Source: Planococcus citri (lineage: Eukaryota > Arthropoda > Insecta > Hemiptera > Pseudococcidae). Taken from it: a stretch of 64,000 nt of DNA. Shown here in pieces: positions 48,893 to 60,587 of this stretch. How positions within the stretch are numbered: the first letter of the stretch is position 1; every line of letters starts with the position of its first letter. Below the pieces are notes generated by a model. It saw nothing but the letters and a program-made list of their open reading frames with translations, ran no database searches and was not told where the DNA came from. The position numbers were made by a program, and so were the translations under genes. The stretch spans positions 29,750,580 through 29,814,579 of the forward strand of contig NC_088678.1 of NCBI RefSeq assembly GCF_950023065.1, read 5' to 3'.

Positions 48893-49215
48893 ACTCAATT
48901 AACTGGCAGAGAAATTTTTAAACTGCTCAAAATTGAATTGAAAGATCATGCAAAAATGCATCACCAGTCAAAATTTCAGGTTCTGAATGGTGAATTTCTA
49001 AAAATCAAATTTGGTTCAAAAGGGGAAAAATCAAAATTTTACCTGATTGACCTAGAAAACTGAAATTTGATATGTACCCTATTTTCGATCCTTAGAATTT
49101 ATTGGAAGTAGTTTCAAATCGTTTTGAGCAGTTCTGAGACATCCAGCAGATTTTTCAGTCAAAATTCCCCCAAAATGGTACTTTATAAAATTGTAAAACT
49201 GAAATTTGCACTGTG
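48893..49215 (+). mobile_element. Half copy of the 39.85-kb fold-back element
   Basis: It follows the left arm of 39850-41290 in order: CTGCTCAAAATTG..GAAAGATCATGCAAAAATGC, CACCAGTCAAAATTTCAGG, TGTACCCTATTTTCGATC, TTTGAGCAGTTCTGAGACAT and CCAGCAGATTTTTCAG. There is no paired right arm. Confidence 0.7.
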
Positions 49216-49439
49216 GGTAGTTGGGTACCCTAATTTCAGCATGCGGAGTCGATTGTAGACGATTTCAAGCCATTCGAGAGGCTCCAGCCATATTTTAGAA
49301 ATTTCGAGTTTTCAAAAAGTTCCATAAAAATTGTATAAATCTCTTTAGCCGGATAAACGCGATTGGTGCTTTTTTTTTGGAATTTGACCAGGTGAAAGGG
49401 GGTGCTAGAGGCTTTGAAAAAGTTCAATCGAAAAACTGA

Positions 49440-49565
49440 GGTCATATTCGTGTTCAGCACTTCCAAAAACATGCCAGTTGATATATCACAAGGTCATTTT
49501 ATTTTTTGAAATTGCGACCCAAATTTGAAGGGACAACAGCCTCCCCCCACCCGGTAAAGAATGTC
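49440..49565 (-). repeat. Solitary module of the 11.1-kb element
   Basis: GAGGTCATATTCGTGTTCAG, then CCAAAAACATG, a TGATATATCACA segment and a CTCCCCCCACC tail reproduce, inverted, the module repeated at 11559-11933. It shows that the module is dispersed on its own. Confidence 0.6.
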
Positions 49566-51340
49566 CATTTTTGAGCCAAGTTTTTATAGCGGCGAAGTAA
49601 GAAGCCTCCGAAGTGTAGAATTTCGAGAAATCGCACAAATAAAAGAGTCCCCCCACTCCATTCCATAATGAAGTATTGAAGCAGAATTTGAAAGAATTTG
49701 TTCTGTAAAATGTCCTGCGGATGCTTCCTTGTAGATAGATTTTTTTTTCAAAAATTGAAACGGAGGAGACGTAATTTTTCGATTGAGCAATTCGAAAGAA
49801 AATTCGAGATTATTTTTGTCATGTACTTTTAATTTTGAGCCTAGATATTTCAACTCAATTTCCTTCTATCAAAAAAGAGGGAAGATGGAAAATGTATTGG
49901 AATTTTTTGGGCTCGAAATAGACTCGTATTTGAAGTACGTATTCATTTAAAAAATATTTTCTTTTTTTTTGCCATAAAACTCGTAGAAAAAAACACTGAT
50001 TTGAGCCAGCCAAACACACTCCGTGAAAACAGCTGATCTATCGTATCCGCACAAACGATCGAACAGTTGCATAATCGTTTCACAAAAAGGAGGAACAATA
50101 AAAAAAAGAATAGGATTCAGTTATCTATATTCTCTCACGACCTCACAAGGACGTTTACTTCTTGTTTTATTTTGAAACCAGTACCTTGAAAATACCTTTA
50201 GGGTTATTTTTTTGCAACGTTTTTAACATCGCGCATTACATAGAGAGATAATATACTTTCTAATAAAAATCTCGTATACGCAATTTTTTTCCAGCAGCGA
50301 GCGCGAATAAACACAATTTTTTTTTCAATTTTATACCGAAGCATTTGAGCCGCTATTTTTCTTAGGTACTCTTTTTCGGTATTTTGGTACAGTCGAAGTG
50401 GAAGATGTGTATACACGCACGATGTTGCGTGAGTGTAAATTGCTTTTTTGATGGTAATTCGAAGAAAGAGAGACAGGTTATCTAGAAAATATTACCTATG
50501 CTTTAATTTAGTGATATTTTTATTTATAAAAATGATGCTTACTCGTACTATGTTTTATTTGGGAACCGGTTTGTTCTCAAATTAGGCTCGTGTATGTGTA
50601 CACACGCGGTTTCATAGATCGAGGTCAGTTGACGCGGATTTAGATGTTAAAGATAATAGTACCGATAGTATAGATTTTTTTTTCGGCCGTGTGAATGTTG
50701 CGAGTTTTTTAACGGTGAAATAGCGAGGACAGGTAGGTATAAGGTAGATGATTTGCTAGTGAAGCGTGAAAGAGATATGAAATGTTGGAAGAGTTACGAG
50801 ATGCCTGCAGCTCATTGATAAAAAGGTCAAAATTTTAAGAATCGAAATTAATTTTATTCGTAATACGATACGACGCTAGATACGCTTGAAATTGGAATGA
50901 ATTTTCACTATACTCAGGAGTTGATTCGTGTTTGTTTTTTTCCTTTTTTTTTTCATTTATTTGCGATGCTTACGATGGTAAAAAATTTTCAGTCGAGGAG
51001 ATAAACATGTTTGCAGACTTGTACATAGTCGCGGAATATACAATGTGGTTTTTTATGTAACAGCTGAGTGCTTACATTCGTGATTTATTTGAGCTGTCAA
51101 GAAAGGGGAGGGATTAGTAGGTTGAGCATGAAATTTTCAACGTTGATGGCCAATTTTTTTTGACGAGTTGTTAATTTTTTTTACAAATTATTTCCTGTTT
51201 GTGGAACTGGAACGTGCATTTTTTTTTCAACAAAGCTTACGGAGATCAAAGATGACTTTAGCCTTAGGAGAAATTTTGCTCGTCTGCGTTGAATGAATGA
51301 TGGTTTTCGCTCGTTTTAAAGAAGGTTTTTGAGTTGGAAG
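49566..51340. other. Mixed-composition stretch, no supported gene
   Basis: A strong minus-strand acceptor (CTCCCCTTTCTTGACAG) near 51094-51110 is followed 18 nt later by GTAAGC. This would be an 18-nt micro-exon (51076-51093) compatible in phase with the exon at 53206, but it is too short to call. Otherwise there is nothing specific. Confidence 0.3.
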
Positions 51341-53205
51341 TGTTGGAAAACAGGGCTGTTGAATTACCGTAATTTATTCGCTGGTAAAATACCGTAAAAT
51401 CCTATTTTTGACCATTGGGGCAGAAATGGGAGGGGGTTGATTTTTTGAAAATCTTGGAACCACCATTCCGAACCTACCCCTTTGAACTCCGCTAAAAAGC
51501 TTTTTACAATTTATTAGTATCTGAAAGACCTCCATGCTACCAAATTTTGAGCTGAATAAAATTATTCGCTGGTACTCAAAAATCCAATTTTCTCAATTTT
51601 TTATAATTTCCATATTTTGGGAACCACTGGAAAACTAGAAACCTGCGATTTGCGCCAAACGTAACGTTTTGAGGTATTATATTCGATTATCTAGATGAAA
51701 AAATTTAATTCAGCTCCCTCTATGTTCGTAATTATGAACCCTTTTTTCAGAGCCCCCCACTTTAGGCACCCCTAAAAAAGGCGTTTAATGCATATTTTTT
51801 TCAAATAAATCGTATAATTTACATTTGAAACACACTAGCAAGCGCTCGATAATTTTTCAAGTGATTTTTCCTGTAACTTTCATAATTGAGCTTTTTTTGG
51901 GGTCAAATTCTGAGATTTTACTTCGTTGAATTCGTGAAAACGCGATTCTACCGTTTTTTCAAAGGTTTATTTTGTTGATATTTTTAGGCTCTATTTCAAA
52001 AATCAGACTTTGAAAAATCTTTTTTTCGTGTGATTGTCTTCATCTTGTTTAGCGATCAATTTTCTGTTTTTTTTTGGTGAAAATGTAATGAATAAATATT
52101 GTGTACAATAAAATGAATTCTTCGATTAACTTAAATTGAATAATTTTTTATAACTAATTTTTAATAAAAATAAATTTAAAACTTTTGATTATAAAATTAA
52201 TTTTAAAAAAATTGAAAAATTATTTTTTCTAAAAAAAAATGTTGATTTGTAAAAATTACCTATTCAAGAAAATCTAATTCGTTTGAGTGTTCTCGTATTC
52301 GCGTTTGTTCAAAAGAATTCGTGAAATCTTTTCTCAGTTCCCGGTTTCCCATTTTCTTTTCTGAAGTATGAAAAATCCAAATCATCTGTTCAAGTGAGAT
52401 TTTTATTTTGAAAAAAGTTGAATTTTTCAAGCTGCTCGTCTTCGTTGTTTTTTTTTTCATCTAACGTGCCGCATTTTTTGTAGACCTTTTCACTGTTGTT
52501 TTGAATATTTTCTCGATGATGATTTGATTTTGATGACGTTTATAGAAAACCCTTTCCTCTGCTTACTATTTTTTATATTTTTTATTAACTTCTTGTCAAC
52601 TTGATTCTTGGAATTGTTTTCGTCTTCAAAGAATTCCTGACACATATTTTATATAGTTTGTTATAAATTTTTCATAATTGTCTTATTTTTTTGTATTTCA
52701 TTTCGTTTCAAATGACGGAGCAATCAGTTCTCTGAAAAAGTTGATTCATGTTCATGAGATCTATTCTTTTTTTTCTTCATTTTTATACGTCGAGTTGAAA
52801 ATTTGCGTTAGGTGAGACCTTTAATTTCATCGTAATACTCGTATAGATGAAACATACTTATAACGTTACTGTAGATGGTATTTTTTCTCGTTCCATTTTA
52901 TGGCTTTGAAATTCGACATAATAATTGATTCAGACTTGTTTTCTTGTTCAAATGTTCATTATCTCGAAATGATTCATTTTTCAATCTAATATCATGTTCA
53001 TCTTACCTATACCTGGCGGGAAGGAGCAGGGATTCTAATAACCGCATCTCATCGTCGTTTTAATATAACGACTACAAAGAAATCTCAAAGCGACAAAAAA
53101 TTCTCGAATAATTTATATTCAGTCATCGCGACAAGAAAAAAAAACGACTACAGATAAAAAACCTAGGTAAGAAAATATCGTATAGCTATAATGAAAATTA
53201 CTCAC
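51341..53205. other. Very AT-rich island
   Basis: Segment 51350-52030 has the texture of a dispersed repeat (ACCGTAATTTATTCGCTGGT, GGGGCAGAAATGGGAGGGG) without visible ends. Segment 52080-52260 is almost pure A/T. Near 53019-53035 the minus strand has an isolated strong acceptor tract (CCTGCTCCTTCCCGCCAG) not followed by a convincing exon. Confidence 0.35.
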
Positions 53206-53281
53206 CAAAATACCATTTGCCCATTACAAATTTACGCGCGCGAATGATATCCGGGAATTGTTTACACGTATGTAGATAGAT
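53206..53281 (-). CDS. Candidate 76-nt exon, product unknown
   Basis: On the minus strand the acceptor CTCTTTTTTTTTACAG and donor TTTTG|GTGAGTA are both near ideal. Exactly one frame is open. It is entered in phase 0, codes 25 residues (LHTCKQFPDIIRARKFVMGK then WYF), and leaves in phase 1. The peptide has the mixed hydrophobic/charged pattern of a folded domain, and the exon is richer in CpG than its flanks. Its phase joins directly to 16288-16377, giving a Gly codon at the junction. I cannot name the family. This is the best single coding candidate in the window. Confidence 0.5.
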
Positions 53282-53299
53282 CTGTAAAAAAAAAGAGGA

Positions 53300-54900
53300 A
53301 AAAAATCGAATAAAATAAAGGGGGAAAATTCAACAGTGTGAACATAAAATTAGCAAAACTTGGCAAAATTATATTACGTAGCTCTAAACTGGTTTGGTTT
53401 TTTTTCTCATTCTCATTTGAGGTTTTTTTTTTTTTGAACATTGCTCCAGAGTATATTGCATTTGAGGTTTGATTGCGAAATGAGTATCTGTCTCTCTCTG
53501 TGTTCGCGTTTATCTCTCGTTAAATTCATTATAATAACAAGAAGGGTAATAAAATGGATTATTTTATAATAACTGTATATGTTAGGTGTGTACGCTAGTG
53601 TGAGTACGTGTTTATTTTTTTTATATCTATTATCTTCGCATTTAGTACACTCGACTAAAATGTTCGACCGTTGATGATTATAACGGCTGGAAACATTTAC
53701 GAGATTTTTCGTTTGTAATGTACTCGTTCGTATCTACGTAATGTGGAATTCTCTCGTTCCCTCTTATTATAAACGCGTTAGAAGGTTTTTTCCCTTTTTT
53801 TTTTTTATTGGATGTTATTTACTTTGGTCGGACGTACTGATAATAGAAAAGAATTGCCACTTATGAGGCGCGAATAATACTTGTTGCGGTTTGTCGATGG
53901 TGCTGGATGCTGGATGCTGGAGTTGAATTGGCAGAAGAGTAAATGGAGAAAGAGTGAGAGAAGCGCGTTGATGGAGAAAAATTTTATCGTTGGGCAATTT
54001 TACGCTGATGGTAGGTATATTGGGATCTCTTGGACGACCGTTATTTCTTACGTTCGAATGATATTATTTTTATACAAGGTTTTTGAAAGTCTGGTTATGA
54101 GGTTTCTTTTTTCTCTCTCTCTCGTTCGCGAATAATATCATCTTTTTATATGCGATGTATTTTGCACAGTACGTTATAAAGAATAAGTATAATAATAAAT
54201 TTTAGCGTGATATTTTGATTGCACACTATATATACGATTTAGCTACGGTTATGTACATACGAATCACACCCGATATACTATAATTTGGAAACGTGCCAGG
54301 AAAATTGGCTTAATTAATACGGTGTTTTAAGTCGTTGAATATTTATAAAGGATGCGTGGAATTCGGCGGAAATTCAACGTTATGGAATTTTTTTTTCATC
54401 TTTTATAATTTCAAATGTGCTTAATACGATTTGAAGGTCGTGCCGTTTTGATTGTTTTCTTTGTTGGCTCCGAGAGGCGAGATGATGATGTAACACGAGT
54501 ATGGGGCTGGGTGGAAAAAAGACGTCGCCAAACCGCGAATAGCTGAAGAGGATTCGCGATCGCGAAGGTAAACTCGCGATGACGTCTAGTGCTTGGAAAT
54601 TGCAAGAAGAGAGCGCATTTTCACCGGTTGAAAATATCCTGGTGAATGTGGAGAAGATATACGACGGATATGAAGAAAATGAGGAGTAAGATGAGGAAGT
54701 GAGGTAGCAAATATGGCCTGCAAATCCTTTCACACATGTACCTTGGTATTTGATCAGTTTCGAGACCTGCATTCTCTCCTCCCGCAAATTAATTTTTAGT
54801 CCTGACTTGGATTTGGCAGCTCTTGATTATCTGATTTCAAGTATATGTATGTAGTTGGAAAATGAATTTATTTAAAAGTAACTATGTAGCGATGTAGAGC
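53300..54900. promoter_or_regulatory. CpG-containing, repeat-poor block
   Basis: Microsatellite-like TCTCTCTCTCTCG occurs near 54112 and GATGCTGGATGCTGGAG near 53902. CGATCGCG words lie near 54555. A 135-codon minus-strand frame (54380-54787) is Ser-rich and has no splice support, so it is not called. Confidence 0.25.
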
Positions 54901-55339
54901 GAGGTCATACACCCTTAAATGCTTTCTATTTTCTCGTATATATTGTCGACATTGGCACTAAATTTACAACCATGTTTTCTTCCCAATTCTTGGAAATGTC
55001 CAATTGTCTGTTTCCTTTTGTATTATTACTTTACCATTCGTTTGGAAATATGCGCTCGCATCGTTTTTTAAAAAGATGACTTCCATTATATCCTATACCC
55101 AGTTCCTATTGTCTCGTCTGTCCTTCGAGTTTTTAAGACAAACTTCATTGTGTTGACTTCTATTTGACCTCAAAATGCTAGTTCATTTTTCGGTGTTTCG
55201 TGGAATTCATGCAGCACAATACATCCCTTAATGGACCAATCGAAAGTCGTTATTTTTTGGTCTTCTCCCACCTACAAAAAATAGTGGTGGTTTTGAATTG
55301 TAGGTTAGATACGTAGATTTAGAAAATTTAGAATTCAGT

Positions 55340-55651
55340 CTTATTATTTCTCTTCGTCTCGTGTCTATAATTTTGGATAACAAAGTACATGTGTTATGTG
55401 TTAAATGAAGTTATTTGTATTTAACAAATTTTCGACATCAATCGTTTGGGATTCACCTCAAGATTTACTTTTCGTATTAATCAATTCATTCTTATTTAGT
55501 ATTTCTATCGTTCTCGTGTCTACAATTTTGGCTAACAAAGTACATGCGTTAAATGGAGAAATTTCGTGAAGTTATTCGTATTTAACGTACTTATATTTTC
55601 GACATCAATCGTCTGGGATTCACCTCAAGAGTTACTTTTCGTATTAATCAA
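55340..55651 (+). repeat. Direct duplication of about 150 bp
   Basis: Copy 1 (about 55340-55483) and copy 2 (about 55490-55651) share CTCGTGTCTAYAATTTTGG, TAACAAAGTACATG, GAAGTTATTYGTATTTAAC, TTTTCGACATCAATCG and TGGGATTCACCTCAAGA in the same order. Small indels distinguish them. It is a local tandem duplication with no coding content. Confidence 0.85.
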
Positions 55652-56149
55652 GATTGTATTGATGAATATTTGGTATGTTTTATAATAATATAACTATTAT
55701 GTCTTTTGCATTATTTTAGGTATTATGGGTTAGTTTTAATTCGCTTCTCTATATTTTTCATTTTACTTTTCATTTCAAATTATGACTATTTTTATTCTTC
55801 AAACTCTTTCAAACAAGTTATTACCTACGGTCTCATTAGATAACTAAAATTTGCAGAAACTTTTCCTCTCGAGTTGTTCTGGAAAATAACCAAAGAATCG
55901 AAAGACCTAAAATGAAATTTGATTCGCCGGTTTTGCTCTATCCCCTAATTATCATTTTTGAGTTTCTTTTAATGGTCTAGCAAAGAAATCACAGTCATTT
56001 CCGTTCCAATTCTGTGTATGAAGATATGAGAAATCAGGAGTTTTCGCATCTTTAGGGAGTCTAACAGTCTTGCTATCCTGTTTTGTTTTGTACCTATGTT
56101 TGTTTATTTGTTTGTTGTTGTTTTTTTTTTGAAAATTACGAAGTGAAAA

Positions 56150-57310
56150 ATGTCCTGCGTTTTTGCCCAAAATGCCCTCAAAGTGTTAATTTTTTTCGTA
56201 TCTATTGAAAATTTCTTATTTTTCAATATTGTCAAATAAGTCCACTTTTTTTTGCCAAATTTGTTTTACAAGATGAATTTTTTTCTGACTAAATTGCTAA
56301 AAAAAAAAGGTCTTGTTTTTTCCAAAATAACCTAGTGAGTTCTGTTTTTTGTCACGTTTTCTAAAAATCAGAATCGTTACCGATGCGAAAAAGTGCAAAG
56401 TACGAAAACAGCGTGAAATTTTAGGGTGAAATCGTCTTACTTTAAAAATGATTTTTTCGTATCTCACAAATTGCGAATTTTCAAAAGTTTTAGCCTTCAC
56501 TTCGCTCGTGCTGAAGAAGTCTTCTTTCCATCCTTTTTGTTCAATTTTCAGAGATATCAAAACTCGAAAGGTATCAATTTTTGCCTTAGCTATTCAAAAA
56601 TTCTAGCTTTTTTTCAAAATTTCCAAATAGGTAAAAGTTCTTGTTTTGCACTAAAATTAAAGTCTTTATTTTTTGTCGAAGTTGCTAGAAAAGGTTTTGC
56701 CCCCCCCCCCCCCGCAACAAAAAAATGTGAAACTTCTGTTTTTAACGGTCATAGGGTCCCATTTTGCTAGAAAAAAAGTCCAAGAAATCTCATTTTTTGC
56801 CAAGATGTCTAAACGTTGTCATTTCTACGTAAATTTGTTGAAAAATCGCACTTTTTGGCAAAATTGCCAAAGTCCAGTTTTCTATCTAAATTATCGAAAA
56901 AGTACTCATATTTTCCGTCAAAATTTATGAGAAATTTCTGCTTTATGACCAAAGCATCAAAAAAGTGGACTACTGATTTTTTTTCGCCAAAATTGTCAAA
57001 AAGTTTTCATTTCTACGTAAAGTTGAAAAATCGCACTTTTTGGCAAAATTGTCGAAGTTCAATTTTCTACGAGTATCTAAATTACCAAAAAAGTAGGTAC
57101 TGCTACTTTTTGTAAAAATTTATGAGAAATTTCTGCTTTATGAGTTGATGACCAAAACATCTAAAAACAAGACCACTGATTTTTTTTAGCTGCCAAAAAG
57201 GTCTCGTGTTTGCTGAAATCGCCAAGTTCTGATTTTTGCAAAAATTGTCAAAAAGAGCTGCTCTTTGCCCACAGTGTCATTAAATGTGCCTAGTAGGTAC
57301 CTACTGCTTT
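56150..57310. repeat. Largest 'GCCAAAATTGCCAAA / CTTTTT' repeat island
   Basis: It shares the degenerate units of the 7.0-, 24.9- and 39.2-kb islands. A longer local duplication contains CATTTCTACGTAAATTTGTT / CATTTCTACGTAAAGTTG and CGCACTTTTTGGCAAAATTG (about 56819-56930 and 57008-57125). A C14 run is at about 56701. A TTCACTTCGCTCGTGCTG word near 56496 links it to the CCTCGCTTCGCTCG motif of the 21.8-kb element. Confidence 0.7.
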
Positions 57311-60308
57311 CTGTCTGGAATATTTCCATTTCTTCAAACAAACTTTCTAATTTCTTATTTACCTATTCTCTTTTTTTATAATTTTGAATTTTTCCGCCTT
57401 TTTTCTGGTTTTCTCTGAAAATGGAAACATTTTGCCTCCAAAAAATTCTAGTTTGAATAAATTTAAACCTTCTCTTTTCCAAACCAAAACATTTGAAAAA
57501 ATAGTCTGCCGGAAGCATTGCTTTTGTCCTGCTTTAGCATGTTGTGTTATTTGTAGACATCTTGATTTTTGATTTCTTGCAAAATTTCCACAATTTTGAT
57601 TAATATTCAAAAAAAATTTGAAAAATTGATTATTTTCAAGGCGATGAATTCGAGTATTTTTTTTTTTTTGAACCGGCCTCCATCAACTTTGAACCCCTCC
57701 AACTAGTGCCCTGTACTAAAAGTCAATGTATATACCAAAAAATTGAAAATGAGGTATGATGACATCGATTGTTAGGCTTTTGAAGACACTTAGTTCAGAT
57801 ATTCCATTGTTTTCTGTTCACGAGCCTTCAATCCTTCTCCAGTCCGCTCTCCATTTTGAACAAAATTCGAATAATTATGAAAATCTGGTTAGAATTGTCG
57901 ATTCCATTTAATTGGAGTTTGCTGAGTTGAAATTCCTTTATTTGTCTGACTCGTCGACCCTTCTATAATATTCCCTCTTTCTCCTCCCTCATTTTGAAAA
58001 AAGTTAGAATAGTACAGTGTCGTCACGCGTATACCAAGTTTAGACCGATGAAATTGTAATATCCCTAGTTATGTAAAATTTCTCTACCTAAACTACGTAC
58101 ATACCCTACATCTGTGTAAAGCTGCGATCAACAGAGGACGGGACGAGTTGGTCGATGATAAATGAAAATACATATAAGCTCGTATTCTACTCGTATACGT
58201 ACCTATGATGCTACATGTAAAGTCGTATTAAAGAAACTCGCATCGCAAAGACGTTAATTAAGCCATGATAACGCGTTGTCCGAGTGAGAAAAAAAAAGTA
58301 TAAATAAAAGGTTTATACCTGACCAGACGGTGGAAGAAAAATCGTCGTTTATATCGCGAGTATATGGTCAGGTGCGGTGTTCGATAACTATAGATTTATA
58401 GAGGTCAGAACCTCCGCAAATTCTAATATAACATTTAAACGTCGTCTTAGTCGTCGCCGTTGTCGATGTCGTTGTGCCGTGTTGCTTATATGTACACCAC
58501 TCGAAGAAAGGCGAGTATATGTAGTAAAGAGGCAAAATAAAAAAAAAGAGAGAACTGAAATGCAAACAGTCGCTAACACCTCGAAAAGGTGATACTGGAT
58601 AATGTTAATCTTCTAAACGGGTAATGTAGCCACTTATTTCCATAAGTTGATTGCACGGTTTCAAATGTACGAGTACTTAGACTTACCTACCTATACCTAC
58701 TACATTTATGTAGACATAAATGAGTAAGTGTGCGAGTCTGTGTAGTTTTGATGTTGTCGTTGTTGTACGATGTACGTAGATCTACTACCTGAGGTGCAGT
58801 CAGCAGAAATATACGTATTTTGTCGTATTTACTAAAAAAAAATAGGCTGTTTAAAAACAAGGCAGAATGAAATTGAAATAGAAAGAGATGAAGAAGTGAG
58901 GAAGCAGTTGAGAGATATCAGCATCTTGTTGAAATCAACGAGTAACTAGAGGTAATTATAGGATGAATGAGAAGGTACTCTCTCGTGTGGTTTTTAATTT
59001 TGTCTTCTTATCACGAAAATTAATATTCGACCGAATTCTCTGCGAGTCAACTATACCTACGTTAATACCTAAGTACATGTATGATGAACCTACTAAATAA
59101 CCTATGAGATTCATGTACATACCTACATTGTACATGTGTGTTTGAGTAGCGTTGAAAGCTATAAGTATCGATAGTGATCTATGTAATTAACCAGGCAGAC
59201 TTCTTCGTCCTTCGTATTAGTAACGACAATGAAGGAATCGGCATCACGCAAACCGATAATCATTTGTTTGAAAATTTTCTTAAGTTGTATTCTATGTTGT
59301 GAATTTTCGGCAGTCTGCAGTCGTCGGTACATTAGAGATACACATACGAATGTAGCGTTACGCGGCGATGCTATTATCGAAACGATAAAAGTGACCATAT
59401 ATTTACAGTATTGGGCTCGATCATCATGTATGTTAATATGTGTATATGTGAGATGTTGGTGTGTGGTAAACGCGATCTATTACACATGCCGATGCACGTA
59501 ACAATTATTAAAATTGGTTGATTACACCTATCGGGTCGACGAGCATCGTTGTGTAAAATGGTGTTTGTGTGTTTGCTGGTGTCGTGAGAATAATGGCTTT
59601 GCTTTGTCCGGCTCCGGGCGCATGGTTAGTTGCTGGTTATTTATTTTTTACACGTTTTTTTTTTTCGATAATCGCCCCCTATCGAAAGACTGGAAGGTCG
59701 AATTTTTGTTTTGAAGGAAAACAAAAAAGATTGTTGCGGTTTTGATGCGTCGTTAATGAAGTTGAGAGAAACGGGAGGTGAATTGGGGGAGTTTATCGAG
59801 CAAAGATGGGTATTTTTGTTGGAATATCAAAGACTCCTTGATTTTTGCGACATTTCAACGGAATACTTACCTACTTTCGTCAAATTTTTAAAATTTTATT
59901 CGCAATTTGTTCGTAGTTTTTTAACGTGGATATTTTTTGGGCTTGAAGTGATTTTTTCATTAACCAAAGTCTTTTCGACTGGACCATAATTTAATAGTGA
60001 TGTATCGAGGAATTATGATGCTGTTGAGAAATCATAATGGTGGTTTTTTTAGAGCGTATTTTTTTGAGATGAAATTTTTCAACTGATATTGATTAAAATC
60101 AGAAGATAGTATCTAAAGAGAAGTTGAGGGTTCTTGGAAGATGTTTTATAGAATTCGAAGTTGAGAATTATCGAAGTTTAAAGAAAATATCAATTTTCGT
60201 TCACGAATTGTATAAGAATAAAACTGATGTAGATACTTGAGAATTTTTTTTTGAACAGTACCTACGGGCAAATAAATGAGGGCCTTCTGAAAATTGTTTA
60301 CGATTCCT
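57311..60308. other. AT-rich then CpG-containing stretch, no supported gene
   Basis: 58020-59720 is CpG-containing with a CGTCGTC/GTCGCCGTTGTCG triplet-rich tract near 58440-58475 and many TACCTA words (58680-58710). Frames are short and unsupported. A minus-strand donor-like AG|GTAAGT at about 59867 lacks an acceptor. Confidence 0.3.
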
Positions 60309-60587
60309 CAGTGGCGTATTTATATGAGGATTTCTCGGATTCAATCCCCCTCTCCCCTCCTGCCGGTGAAAATCTAAATTAAAACATACAAAAATTGTCC
60401 TTTTTTCATTTTTTGAACCAATTTTTTAGAAAAATTTTCGCTCGAGCCGTAATTTTACTTCCATTTTAAGAAAATAATAAAATTGTAATTATTATTATCA
60501 TGAAGGGTTTTTTTGATTCCAAAAAATATAGTTCACAAACCCAAATAAATACCTTGTCCTTGATTTCATCCTATAGATACGCCACTG
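60309..60587. mobile_element. 279-bp MITE with CAGTGGCGTA termini
   Basis: The left end CAGTGGCGTATTTATATGAG and right end CTATAGATACGCCACTG are inverted repeats over about 25 bp with a few mismatches. The interior is AT-rich and non-coding. CAGTGGCG-type termini are common in non-autonomous hAT elements, which usually make 8-bp duplications. I do not see a clean duplication here (CGATTCCT versus CATCCTCT), so the superfamily is tentative. Confidence 0.75.

Noticed and set aside
51076..51093. 18-nt minus-strand micro-exon between a strong acceptor and GTAAGC
   Set aside because: Too short to judge from sequence alone, although the phase fits the 53206 exon.
53013..53035. Isolated minus-strand acceptor tract CCTGCTCCTTCCCGCCAG followed by GTATAGGTAAGA
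   Set aside because: It would imply a 6-nt micro-exon; all longer frames stop at once.
54380..54787. 135-codon minus-strand Ser-rich frame
   Set aside because: Low complexity and no splice or promoter evidence; probably a composition effect.
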